From: Cryptomeria japonica
Lineage: Eukaryota > Streptophyta > Pinopsida > Cupressales > Cupressaceae
DNA length: 64,000 nt
Reading direction: 5' to 3'
Assembly: GCF_030272615.1 (NCBI RefSeq)
Contig: NC_081413.1
Location: 557,095,136 to 557,159,135 of the forward strand
This document shows positions 11,650 to 22,950 of this stretch, piece after piece; positions within the stretch are counted from its first letter, which is position 1, and every line of letters starts with the position of its first letter. A program made the translations under genes and the position numbers. Below the pieces are notes generated by a model. That model searched no databases. It was not told where the DNA came from and worked only from the letters and a program-made list of their open reading frames with translations.

Positions 11650-14600
11650 ATGGCACGGGAACTTAATTTCAAAGCATTGAGGTTTGATGGCACTATTTTT
11701 TCTTATTGGAAGAAGAGGATAAAATATTTTTTGGAAATTTTGCTAAGTGGAATCTAGGAAATTCTCAAAACTAGTTATGTGCCTTTACCGAATGGACCTC
11801 AGACACTAGATGAACTTAAGAATCATGAGAATAATGTAAACGCTAGAACCATAATTATTAGTTGCTTAAGTGATCCAACATTTGGTAAGGTTAACATATT
11901 GAAAGAAGCCAAAGAAGTCTTAAACAAGCTAAGTCAAACATATGAAGGATATCCTAAGACAAAGTAGGGTAGGTTAATGAATCTGAAACAAACTTACATG
12001 AATGTCTAAAGATGGTTGATGATGAAGGCATTGAAAATAACATAAATAGGGTAAAAAAGATTGTGAATGCTATCAAAGGTTTTGGTAGAAAGATATAAGA
12101 AGGTGATGTTGTGAGAAAGATCATGTTGACTTTGCCTAAACCCTACGAGCCTAAGAAGTGTGTGATTGAAGAATTTCAAGATCTAGATAAGTATACAATT
12201 GATCAGCTCCTTTATATGTGTGTGAACTATCAGAAATAGAAGACATAAAAAGGGAAAGAAAAGAGGTTGTATTCAATATTTCAAAGATGGTTGAAGATGA
12301 ATAAGAAACAATTGAAAACATGGATGAGAAGAAAACTTTGTAAGAAGGTTGAAGAGAGGAAATAGAAAGTACAAAGGTAATCTACCTCTGAAATGCTTTA
12401 TTTATGGTAGAATTGGAAATTATGCTTCTAAATGTATGTATAAGGAAGATTACAAAAGATTGGGTGATGATGATAAGAAGAGTAGACACAAAATATGTGA
12501 TTCAAAGAAGAGGGCAGCTGATAGAGACAAAGGAAAAAGGAGCCTATGTTTTATGGAGACACATTCATCTGAGGATGAAGATGGTGATGAATTGAATGAA
12601 GAATCTTTGTTTCTATCTATAGAATAATTTAATAAGGATATGCTTGAAAGACTGGAAGGTGTAGAGAACAACTAAAACCCAGTAAGTAAAAAGACTACGT
12701 TGCATGCCAAAGTAGAACCAAGAGTTTGGATTATTGACTTGGGATGCTCAAATCATATGACCCGTGATAAAGAGAAGTTCATTAATCTTAAGAAGTATGA
12801 TAGAAGATCAATGAAATTTGCAAGAGAGTAAGTTGCACCTATTTGTGGGATAGGAAGCATTACAATTGATGGTAAGCATATAACTGATGATGTTTATTAT
12901 GTTGAATGTTCCAGACATAACTAATTGAAGTGTTGGTCAAATGTGCAATAAAGGTTACGAAGTCTTATTTAGTTTGGTTGTGTGATTAGAAAAATAAAAT
13001 CTAGAAGATTGGTTGTAGAAGGTGTTATAACAAGTGGAAATGTTTACTACATAAAGGATGAAAATGGAAGTAGATATTTGTTGGCACAAACTAGTAAATG
13101 TTGTTTGTGGCAAAAGAGGATGGGACATGTCAAATTTTATAACATTGTGCAAATCAGTACTACGAAATCAATGAGAGATTTACCAAAAATTGTCAAATCT
13201 ACTAACGTTTTGTACATCGAATGTCAACTAGGAAAACACACAAAAAGTAGATTCAAGAACAAGGAATATTCTACTTATAAACCCTTGGATTTGATTCACG
13301 CAAATCGTTGCGGACCTACAAGGACAAAAGGACTCAATGAAGAAGGGTACTTTATGTTACCTATTAATGATTATGCTAGGATGACATGGGTTGAATTCTT
13401 GAAAGAAAAATCTGAAGCCTTTGAAAGATTTAAAGTTTTCAAATCAATGGTTGAAAATTAAGTGTTTGAGATCTGATAGAGGAGAAGAGTTTCCTTCAAA
13501 TGAATTTGATAACTTTTGTGGAAAATATGGAAATAGAAGGCATTTTTCTACCCCACGAACCCATCAGCAGAATGAAATTGTAGAAAGAAAGAATAGGATT
13601 GTTATTGAGATGACTAGAATTATGTTGAAAGATGCTAAATTGGTTAATGTGTATTGGAAATAACTTGTGCATGCTAATATCTATGTTCTTAACAGGGTAC
13701 AAGTAAGATTAAATCATACTAAGGCACCTTATAAGCTTTAGAATGAAAGACCTCATGTACTGTCAAATATTTTAGAATCTTTGGAAGTAAGTGCTATATT
13801 AGGAGACCGAAGATGATCTAGGAAAGTTTGATATTAAAGATAAAGAAGGAATATTTCTGGGATATGCTACAAATAGAAAGGCTTGATGGTGTTACAACAG
13901 GAGATTAAACAAGATAGTAGAAAGTACAAATGTGAAAGTACATGAATAGTGGGGTCAGACTACACTTGAACCTAAACTAGACACTGAGTTTGAGATTATC
14001 TTGGTTGTTGCAAAAGAAAAGATTGATCTGAAAGACAATAGTGAGAAAAAGGCAAATGAAGGAGAAGAAGAACCTGAGAAACTAGTTATAACTTGAACCA
14101 AATATGAACAAAAGAATCATTCAAAGATCATATTATTGGAGACAAAAACAAAGGTGTTTAGACAAGAAGGAGAATTGGAGAAGCCAATGATAAAGCAAAT
14201 TATTGTTGTCTTTAAGTAGTAGAGCCTAAATCTTATGAGGAAGAAAGAAGAGAAGAGTGTTAGGTAAAGGCAATGGAAGAAGAATTGAATCAAATATAGA
14301 AAAATCAAACATGGGAATAGGCTTCCAGACCAGTGGACAAAAATGTGATAAGAACTAAGTGGGTGTTCTGGAACAAGTTAAATGAGATCAATGATAGGCC
14401 ATAAGGAACAAGGCAAGATTGGTATATAAAGGCTATTCGTAGGTTGAAGGTATTGATTTTGTGGAAAAAATTTATCCTATAGCTAGGATGGAAGCTATAA
14501 GAATGTTTCTTTATTTTTCTTCTTAGAAGAACTTTAAGGTATATCAAATGGATGTTAAGTTAGCTTTTCTAAATAGAGAACTTGAAGAAGAGGTATATGT

Positions 14601-15764
14601 GAATAGCTAGAAGGATTCAAATTGTCAGAAGATTTGAATATGATTTATAGATTAAAGAAGGTGTTATATGGACTCAAACAACCACCTAGGGTTCGGTATG
14701 CTAGATTGGATAGATATTTGTTACAACAAAAATTTAGCAAAAGGTACTACCAACAAAAATACCTTTTGTTGCTTTAGAGTTGAAGGTAACAGGCTACTGA
14801 TTGTTGTTGTTTATGTTGATATTATATTTGGAAGAAATGATGATCTATATTAGGAGTTTGCAAAAGAGATGCATAAGGAATTTGAAATTTCAATGATTGG
14901 TGAGTTCTCATTCTTTCTTGGTTTACAAGTTATGTAGCTAGAAGATAGAATTTTTATTTCTCAAACCAAAAATGTCAAAGAGATGCTAAAGAAGTTTGAA
15001 ATGGAGAACTATAAAGTAGTTGCAACCCTTTTCGTTGTTTGTTGTAAGTTGAGAAAAGATGATAATTTTTTGGAAGTTGATCAGAAGAAGTACATATACA
15101 TGATTAGAGGATTGTTATACTTAATCACCTCTATCATGCAGGTTGTTTGCTTAGTTACAAGATTTCAGGCCAATTCAAAGCAATCACATGAGCAATAACT
15201 AAAGGGGATTTACAGGTACTTGAAAATGACTCAGGATTTTGGTCTTTGGTATAAGAAAAATGGAGATTTCATGTTGAAAGCATACACAGATGTTGATTGG
15301 GCCGAAAGTATTGATGATAGGAAAATTACAAGTGGAGGTGCATTTTTCTTGGGAGACAAGTTGGTCTCCTAGTTAAGTAAGAAGTGGGATTCAATACCTC
15401 ATCTACACTAGAAGCAAAATACATTGCAGCAGCATCTTGTTGTACTCAAGTTATTTGGATGAAACAAACTCTTAAAGATATCATAGTGATATATGATGAA
15501 GCTATTCCCATCATGTGTGATAATACTAGTGCTATAAAAATTTCAAAAAATTTAGTAATACATTCAAGAAATAAACATATCTCGATCCAATATCATTTCT
15601 TAAGAGAGAAGGTTGCAAAAAAGGAATTCAAATTGGAGTATATTTCTACAAAAGAACACGTTGCAAACATTTTTACTAAAGCGTTCGCGAAGGAATCCTT
15701 TGAGTATCTCAATCTGAAATTAGGGATTGTTACCCTTCCTTTCTCTAACTATATGCATAGATGA
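11650..15764 (+). pseudogene. Copia gag-pol relic
   Basis: From ATG 11650 (MARELNFKALRFDG) the Copia order is kept: gag, zinc knuckle near 12395, protease near 12730, GAG-pre-integrase and integrase 12990-13660, reverse transcriptase about 14320-14930, RNase H 15240-15764. Key residues are damaged. The knuckle reads CFIYGRIGNYASKC (second Cys to Tyr, His to Asn) and the protease site is DLGCSNHMT instead of DSGCSNHMT. The first integrase Asp region reads IHANRCGP and the RT catalytic box reads YVDIIFG, one Asp codon short of YVDDIIFG. Stops and frameshifts are frequent. The RNase H part is the best preserved (126-residue open run ending at 15764). Confidence 0.88.
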
Positions 15765-16024
15765 GGTGCTTGTTTCTGTCCAGAGGGATATTCAAAGGTT
15801 ATTTGTTGTCTCTTGCATTAATGTTGTTATTGCTCTCAAGGGGAGCAATGACTTTGTGATTTCTTTTTGTTGAAGAGTAGTGTCAGATGGAATAATACAG
15901 AGATCAGTATATCTTGTTATTCCCTTTGTCATTGATATCAAAGGGGGAAAGAACTCTTGATGTTTGTGTGAGAACTTTTTGTTACTGAGCTTAATGTTTT
16001 TCCATCAATGACAAAGGGGGAGGT
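15765..16024 (+). other. 3' untranslated spacer with polypurine tracts
   Basis: The tract AAAGGGGGAGG at 16013-16023 abuts the 3' LTR and is the likely plus-strand primer. Similar purine runs (CAAGGGGAGC near 15838, AAAGGGGGAAAG near 15943) lie upstream. Repeated polypurine motifs upstream of the 3' LTR are known in Sireviruses, so membership there is possible but unproven. Confidence 0.6.
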
Positions 16025-17343
16025 TGTTCGAAATTTAAGTTAGGTTGTTATTGATGCCAAACTTAGTAGTCTGGAAGGAGTTTGGTCTGAATATGATCCT
16101 ATACTATTGTAGGTTTCTTTTTCTAGTGTTTGGTGTTGTTGTTAAGTTTGATGCATTTGTGTTGGTGAATTATCTTTGGAAAAGTTGCAGATGTGGAAGG
16201 TTTAATATGCAGGAAACACTATTAACGTCCTATTGGTAGATTGCTTTACATTCCTCTGGATGGTAAATATTATGTTTTGAATATATATTGTTTGTGCTCT
16301 ATGGATGTTGCATCGACTAGTTTTATGGTTTGTGGATTATAAAAGTTTGTTGTTATTGTTCTCTGGCAATAAGGGTGTTTGTCAAACTTGTCCAAAAAGT
16401 GTTCGGTGGCCTCTAGATATGTTGAATATTATGTTATGGTTTGGTGCATGTGACCATTTGGTTCATGTAGTATTTTAGTTTAATTCTTTGGTGGTGTTTC
16501 CGTTATGCAAGTGAGTTATGTTGGTTTGTGCTTGGTATATTCAATTATGTTATGTTTCAACATGTCCAGTTAAATTATCTTTTTAGATCATGCCTTTTGC
16601 TCTATATTTGCATTGGAGGATGAGTTAAAATATCACTATGGGCCTCACCATGGTGTGCGGAGATCCACATTAGGAAATTTGCAATAGAAGATGTTTTTTT
16701 GTCGATTGATTGCTAAGTTTTATTGATTATCTACACATTATGTTTGGTGGTGACTTTGGAGAATGTGTTAGTGTGTGTAGTTTATTGTATTCGACTTGGA
16801 AGGATGTATTGTGATGAATTTGGATCCCCTCTTTCTCCTAGAGTGGACCGTTTTGAGTATTTTCGGTTCGAGTGGCTTATTTTGTGTAATATTGTTTATT
16901 TTGACTGTGGCCAACCCTCAATTAGGTTTTTGATGATCTAACTTGTATTTAAGGAGTGTGGATATATGAATTAAGTGTTTTATGGTTTGTCATGATGGAT
17001 ATTAGAGTGTGAATTGATGAGAAGTGAATGTGAATTATGTACAAGCATATTTGATATTGTGGATGTGTCAAAGTTAGTTTGTGAAGAGCTTTGAAGGTGA
17101 TACATTCAGTGAAACAGTGTGCTAAGACAATGGTAGTTGTCAGAGACGTTTGCCATGATATTAGTCGCATGATACAAAGGTTTTTCTGTGATTGGGTTTT
17201 CCATGTAAATCTGATGTCCATGTATTTATGGTTGATGTTTTTTCAATATTATTGTAGAATGGTTAAATGGTGTTTATAATTGATTTGTTTTAGAAGATCT
17301 AGATTGATTCACCCCCACTCTCAGTCCTATCTTGGGTTCAACA
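16025..17343 (+). repeat. 3' LTR of the Copia element
   Basis: 1319 bp, begins TGTTCGAAATTTAAG and ends TGGGTTCAACA. Homologous over its length to 10050-11591 apart from the missing internal block near 17175. Confidence 0.88.
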
Positions 17344-17385
17344 ATAAAAAGAGAGGTAAAGATAAAGAGAGAGATAGAGAGGATG

Positions 17386-17425
<40 letters not shown>

Positions 17426-17718
17426 GGGGGGGGAGATAGAGAGAGGAAGAGATAAAGAGGGTGGAGATATATGGTAAGAGAGGAGAGAGGAGTAGAGAAA
17501 TAGATAGATAAGAGTTGTAGTGAGTGAGCTAGGGAGGAAGAGATGAGATATAACAAGAGGGAGAGAGGGATATATATAGAGAGAGAGGGGGGGGGAATGA
17601 AGAGATAAGAAGGATAGGGAAAGAGATGGAGAGATGAGTGAGAGGGAGACAAAGAGAGGTGGAGATATTGAGTAGGAGAGATGAGGTGTATGAGAGAGAG
17701 AGAGAGAGAGAGAGAGAT
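17344..17718. repeat. purine-rich GA tract, right half
   Basis: Continuation of the tract interrupted at 10050: AGAGAGAGATAGAG words, G-runs, a (TA)n block near 17387-17410 and a final (GA)n run to 17716. The minus-strand SLSLSL/YIYIYI ORFs here are artefacts. Confidence 0.9.
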
Positions 17719-17961
17719 GAGTGTTAGGGTTTGGGTTCAATTTGGTATAGGATTAGGGTTCAATTCAATTTAGCTTAAAGTCAACATTACATTTGTGTTT
17801 GGATTCAATATGATTAAATCAAGTAGGGTTTATTTTGGTTTAGTATTAAGTTTAGGTTGAATTTGATTTATTGTTGTTTTGAATATTAAAATATATTTTT
17901 AATATTATTTAAATTTATTATTATTAGAGTATTATATTTTTTTACAGTCTATTACCAAATT
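17719..17961. other. AT-rich flank with telomere-like words
   Basis: Contains GTGTTAGGGTTTGGGTTC and GGATTAGGGTTC at its start, like the 7.7-8.3 kb block, then plain AT-rich sequence. No gene seen. Confidence 0.5.
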
Positions 17962-18013
17962 AATATTATAAAAAAACCGGCCCGTTAAGGGGCTTGGCTG
18001 GGTTAATTCAACT

Positions 18014-18420
18014 TTGAAGGAGCTTGTTGATGTTCTTTGGGAAAAACTGATAGAAGGGTGGTGGAAAATTAACTTTGATGGGGCTTCAAAAGGAAACCTA
18101 GAACCATCAGGAGATGGCTTTATTGTTTGGGATTGGAAAGGTAATATTTTGGCCTTGGGGGCGAAAAAGTTGGAGGAAGGAACAAATAATGTGGCTAAAG
18201 CTTTAGCAACTATCAGATTTGGTAAGAGGTTGGGTTTTCCGAGAATTCATTTAGAAGGGGACTCTCTTATTATTGTCCAGACGATTATGAAGGGGAGAAT
18301 TGATGTATGGAATCTTCATAATACCATTGCGAATATTGTGGAGGAGTTGATAGCCTTTGAAGATTTTTGAATTAGCAATGTAAGACAATCAGGGAATGTG
18401 GCAGCAGATAGGGTTGGTGA
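18014..18420 (+). pseudogene. RNase H-like domain (RVT_3 type), copy 1
   Basis: Reads WWKINFDGASKG, FIVWDWKGN, NNVAKALATIRFG and LEGDS, then ISNVRQSGNVAADR past a stop at 18368. This is the plant LINE/RVT_3 RNase H pattern. The first and third catalytic Asp (FDG, EGDS) are present, but the usual Glu of NNVAEA is Lys, as in copy 2. No in-frame ATG precedes the domain, so translation would need a fusion or another start. Three codons are missing after ALA compared with copy 2 (ALAALTAIRFG). Confidence 0.75.
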
Positions 18421-18717
18421 ATTGTAGTTTGAAGACTTTAGGAATGTAAGTTTAGAAGGGAATGTTTAAAGGAATGTTTGCAAGTATGTAACATTAGCGA
18501 GACTGCAGAAATTACTTAACCGAAGTAAATGCATCTTTCTAGAAGGGTGGCAGCACAGTTTTCGTACTTGGCATTAATAGCAAACTTAGGAGTTTGTGGA
18601 GGATGTTTTAATGCGAAATCAATTTGTTTTTTTTCTCTATGTTTTGGATAAGTGTTTTGTGGAAGAAAAATCATGAAACAACGAAGTGAAAGGTAGTTTC
18701 ATTGCAGACACAAGAAA

Positions 18718-19217
18718 ATGGAAGCAAATTTAACGTTGAGGACAAGAAAGCAACTATGCCTGTTTCTCGACCCTATCTCAGAAATGAGGCTTAAAGGAAT
18801 GTTTCTTTACAAGGATGATAGATTGGTGAAGTGTGTTCAACTGATTCTTAGTGAGGGTTTTGGTGATTTAAGGCACAAATATCGAACAAATATGGATGTT
18901 TATTCCTTAATAATGGCATGGGGCTTGGATTTGGAGGACTCGGTGGAAATTGTTAAGGGAGTTATGGTAGCAATTATGCCTCAAGATTACCTGGAAGGGA
19001 TGGAATCAATTCTTGAATGGGTAGTTTCTGGAGTCGGGTTTGATGTGCGGGAAGTCATTGAAAACACAAATCATGAAGTTTTCAAGAAGTGTATTGCCTT
19101 TGTACGATGGTCGGAAAGGAGATAGAAAGCTCGTTGTAGAGAGGAAGCTTGATGGGGGTGGGAGGCATTGAAGGTGTTCGTGCAACTAATGGAGGTGGAG
19201 GTGGAGTTGAACTAGAC
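18718..19217 (+). pseudogene. conserved unknown ORF of the RNase H retroposon, copy 1
   Basis: From ATG 18718 an open run of 135 residues (MEANLTLRTRKQLC ... AFVRWSERR) is followed by two stops. The same frame continues to WGWEALKVFVQLMEVEVELN, ending at 19217. Copy 2 at 22951 encodes the same protein. The first 67 residues are about two-thirds identical (43 of 67 by eye), with blocks RHKYRTNMDVYSLIMA and GFDVRE kept. I see no recognisable domain, membrane segment or signal. It could be a LINE accessory protein or a captured gene. Confidence 0.65.
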
Positions 19218-19666
19218 AAGGTTGGAGACAAGATTTATGGAACACAGAGCTTCTCGACCACAAAAGAGGAAGGTGGCAGATTTACAAGATTGAGTTGGTC
19301 TTGGGTAGTTGAATTTGTTTTTAAAAAAATTGATGTAAAATGTGTTTTGTAGCTTTTCTCAATGGTTTAGCCCTGTAAATGTTTAGGTTTTAATTGGTTT
19401 GATTCAGGGTAGGACTTTAGGATTTTGTCAAAAATACTCTTTTAATTTGTATTTTTGAGCGATTTTTTGAGCTCAAGGAAACAATTTAAGCGGTTTTTTA
19501 GGGGGGTTTATTCCATGGGTAGTACAGGTAGGGAATGGCTGTTTTTTGTAGTTTTGGTGGTTAGTTGGGTGGGTATATGGTTTTACAGACTTTTATGATG
19601 TCTCTTTTTATTTTACAAACAATAAAAATCAACTCTTATTACCGACCAAAAAAAATATTATAAAAA

Positions 19667-20202
19667 TTTAATATATTAAAATATTATAAAAATTTAATAT
19701 ATTAAATTATTTAATAATTATTTCATTTAATTATGATATATCAAATATTGTATTACATATAAAATTACATTTGATATATAAAAACATGATAAATATTTAT
19801 TTAATCTATTTAAAATACGAAAAACATCTTGATTTTGATTTTTTTTTTAACATAACTTCTCTAATTTAATCATAAAAGATTATATATAATAGAAAAAAAA
19901 AAAAAAAAAAAAACTTATCTAGATTTTTATTTTTAAATGATTTTGTTATTATATTTGCATTTATACGTATATAAAGATATTTTTTATATAATCTTGCTTT
20001 TTTGAAATAATTAAATTATAAAAACATAATGGAATTGTGAATTAAAATATAAAGGTAACAAATAGATATTTATTCATAAGTATGGAAAGATATTGTTGAC
20101 ATAATCTTAATTTATTTTAAGTAGTTAAATTATAGAAATATCATGGAATTGAATATTTAATATAAAGGCGACAAATAGATATTTTTTTTTTTTAAAAAAA
20201 AA
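19667..20202. other. AT-rich stretch, no gene
   Basis: More than 80% A/T with homopolymer runs. It contains a short repeat of the copy 1 target (AATATTATAAAAATTTAATA twice near 19654-19705) and a near-duplicated ATAAAGG-AACAAATAGATATTT segment near 20049 and 20162. Confidence 0.5.
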
Positions 20203-20212
20203 ATTGATCAAT

Positions 20213-20350
20213 AAAAAAACGAATAATTTTGTTATTATATTAAATGTTATTGTAGTATCACTTCCTTTGGTACCACATAGGCTAGGGGGAGACTAGACTT
20301 TGTGACCTTGTGATTCACCACTAAAGCTCTTTCCAATTGAGTTGGGCCCC
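20213..20350 (-). mobile_element. tRNA-derived SINE with poly(T) tail
   Basis: Reading the minus strand from 20350, CCCAACTCAATTGGAAAGAGC matches a tRNA-like A box region (TAGCTCAGTTGGTAGAGC). It is followed about 25 bases later by a B-box-like AAGGTCACAAAGTCTAG. The unit ends in TTTTTTT and is flanked by the direct repeat ATTGATCAAT (20203-20212 and 20351-20360). A short T tail is typical of plant Au-like and p-SINE1-like SINEs. The promoter boxes are mutated, so it is probably silent. Confidence 0.65.
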
Positions 20351-20360
20351 ATTGATCAAT

Positions 20361-22143
20361 TGTAGTTGTTGATCTCAAAAGTTAGGCATAATTATGCCAT
20401 ATCAAAAATTTAAAAATACAACAAAACAAATTTTTTTAAATACTTTTTAAATTAACAATTGTTTAAATTTTAATAGAAGTATTATTTCTAATATCTATCT
20501 AGACTATTAAATAGATTTATAAATATATAAATAAACAAATAAATAGCTAGATTAAAAAAGACAAGTTTAAACAACTTTTTTACTTTAATTTTAATTGAAA
20601 AGCTATTATATTTTTCACAAGTGTCAAAAATATTCAATAAAAATAAATTATCCGCTTCACCTTTACTTCAAGAACATTTTTTTTATAATAATAAAATAAA
20701 AAATACAATACATCTAAACTAGCATACTATATATATTTTTTCAAATTATGTAATATAAATCAAGAGATATCAAATTGAAAATATCTAATATTTATAAATA
20801 TTAAATAAATTAAGATTAATTATTAAATATAAATCTAAAAATTAGTTATCATAAAAATTATTTAAACCTACAATAAAATAAATTTCACCTTTATTTCAAG
20901 AACAATTTATTTTTTTATAATAATAAAATAAAAATTACAATACATCTAAACTAGCATATTATATTTAAAATATATATATGTAATTTACGTCAAGAGATAT
21001 CAAAACTCAAAATATCTAATATTTATAAATATTAAATAAATTAAGATTAATTATTAAATATAAATCTAAAAATTACTTATCATAAAAATAATTAAACCTA
21101 AATTAAAAAATCTTTTAAAATTTGAAGATATTTTTTTTTCTCTTGTGCTTTTCTAAATTGCAATTTTCATAATGATTAAAAATAAGACATTTTTTTGTGA
21201 GAAGTTCTAATGAGATGCATTAGTTTAAAGCTTTTTTTATTAAACTGGTAGATAAATTCATAGCAATTAAAGCACATGACAATCATACCATATTGTCTTG
21301 GGAAATTATATATTTACTTACTTTCTAGAGTAAAGCTTTTAGTTGTAATTCAATTCAAGGCAACCATTTGCACTTGTAGAAGCGATATAATGGCAACGAT
21401 TGGAAACGATATAATGGCAACGATTGGAAACTGACTTGCAAACTTATCATAAAAAACTTGTATTGTTAAAACTAAAAAATTAAAAGAAAAAGTAATAGTA
21501 ATATAGACATGTCAAGTTTAATCAAGGGGTTTTTATTGACACATTTTTCAATCCATTATGTGAGTGCAATATGCCTCTTGGCATAATCAATATATTGATA
21601 AACAATCTGCAATAACATGGCAAGTCACTTACCTCAAGATTCTACACATTATATTGTCCTATGAGTGTAATATCAAAAAAGTTTCAACTGTATGATTGAT
21701 AACAAAGATAGAATACAAAGACTTCATTGTTCTAAACATACAATGAATTCGTGCAGTCAAATGCATGTAGAAGTCTCATTATAACTACAAGCTGAGTAAA
21801 CTTATTTTTAAAAATATTGGAGTTTTGTGTTCATACACTTCAATAATAGTGATCTCTATCAAGCATGTGCAATTTCCATCCAACTCTCTTCATCTTGGTG
21901 TCTACCATTCTATTTCGTGCACATGTTTGCATTTTCCTCGCATCAACCATGTGAGGTGGGAAGCAATAGTTTGAAACAATAATATTTTTTTTTAAACTTC
22001 AATCCAATTCATACAGTCAACCATAAATGGCACTATTGAAAATAAGGCTCTTACACAAGTAATTTAAGAAGTAAATAAGTTCTAAGCTACTAATGTATAT
22101 TGAGGAAACTGAGAAATAAAATGAAAAGATGTTATATTAACAA
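20361..22143. other. AT-rich intergenic stretch with local duplications
   Basis: No gene seen. About 220-230 bp (starting TTCACCTTTA-TTCAAGAAC) is tandemly duplicated at 20656-20885 and 20887-21105. A 24-bp unit (GATATAATGGCAACGATTGG plus AAAC) is repeated twice at 21384-21431. The remainder, 21430-22143, is unremarkable. Confidence 0.6.
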
Positions 22144-22157
22144 TATTTCAGTTATTT

Positions 22158-22690
22158 GGTCCGTTAAGGGGCCTAACTGGGTTAATTCAGTTTTGAAAGA
22201 GCCAATTGAGGTTGCTTGGGAAAAATTAATGGAGGGATGGTGGAAAATAAACTTTGACGGGATGTCTAAAAGGAACCCTGGGCCATTAGGAGTAGGTTTC
22301 ATTGTTCGAGATTGGAAAGGGGATGTGTTAGCATTGGGAGCAAGAAAATTGGATAATGGCACAAACAATGTAGCAAAGGCTTTAGCAGCATTAACAGCTA
22401 TTAGGTTTGGTAGGAAGCTAGGGGCTTTCAAAATTCGTTTAGAAGGTGACTCCTTAATTATCATCCAAGCAATTATGAAGGGTAGCATTGAAGCTTGGCA
22501 TTTACAAAATCCAATTGCCAAAATAATGGAAGAATTGGCCTTTTTCGAAGATTTATGTATAACAGATGTTAGGAAATCCGAGAACATGGAAGCAAACACT
22601 TCATTGAAATGGGCCTCAACTTGCAAGGAGGTTGGCGAACTAAGAACTGAAGACTTTAAACAAATTTCTTTAGAGCAATTTGGTGAATGA
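22158..22690 (+). CDS. RNase H-like protein of the retroposon, copy 2
   Basis: The frame is open from upstream of the element (22100) through a stop at 22690. Within the element it covers about 177 residues: GPNWVNSVL, WWKINFDG, FIVRDWKGD, TNNVAKALAALTAIRFG, RLEGDSLIII, then a tail NMEANTSLKWAS. This is the RVT_3 RNase H fold signature that ends many plant LINE polyproteins. Catalytic Asp of FDG and EGDS are kept; the Glu of NNVAE is Lys and the final Asp (normally EADSLA) is Asn. It is therefore probably not an active nuclease. The first in-frame ATG inside the element lies just before GWWKINF. A 15-G run (22693-22707) follows the stop. Confidence 0.7.
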
Positions 22691-22950
22691 TCGGGGGGGG
22701 GGGGGGGTGACTCGTAGTTTTTTATGGGCGTACTTCTCTAATGGATTTTAATTAATGAAATTGTCTGAAGAAGTGTTGCGAGGAAGGGCGACCGAATGAA
22801 GAGGACGTTACATTTATGGCAAAATGTAGTGGTAGTTATTGTTTATGAATGTGTGCCTTCACAGTTGATGCTTCGACAATCTTTTTTATTCTGAAGAAGT
22901 TTTCCAGTAGGTGTGGAGTAGGGTGACGACATTGGGGAAATAGAGAAACC

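Larger units (their letters stand above)
10050..17343 (+). mobile_element. complete but decayed Copia LTR retrotransposon
   Basis: Two long direct repeats (10050-11591 and 16025-17343) flank a gag-pol relic in the plus orientation. A primer-binding site follows the 5' LTR and a polypurine tract precedes the 3' LTR. The 5 bases before the 5' LTR (10045-10049) and after the 3' LTR (17344-17348) are both ATAAA, a perfect target-site duplication, so the boundaries are firm. The LTRs differ by many substitutions and an indel of over 200 bp, so the insertion is old. It landed inside a GA-rich purine tract that is visible on both sides. Confidence 0.92.
17975..19653 (+). mobile_element. LINE-derived retroposon, RNase H type, copy 1
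   Basis: The unit is flanked by 13-bp direct repeats AATATTATAAAAA (17962-17974 and 19654-19666) and ends in TTATTACCGACC plus an A-run, the signs of LINE-type target-primed insertion. Inside are an RNase H domain with no other LINE domain and, 300 bases on, a second ORF of unknown function. Its 5' end (GGCCCGTTAAGGGGC) coincides within about 4 bases with that of copy 2 at 22158. The flanks are AT-rich, so the duplication alone would be weak. Its exact fit to the A-tail makes it convincing. Confidence 0.8.

Noticed and set aside
15837..16024. Firm Sirevirus assignment from repeated purine tracts
   Set aside because: Suggestive only; no envelope-like ORF or integrase phylogeny available.
17327..17740. 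137- and 104-codon Ser/Leu/Tyr-rich ORFs
   Set aside because: Reading of the GA-rich tract.
22132..22626. 164-codon minus-strand ORF
   Set aside because: Antisense shadow of the RNase H reading frame.
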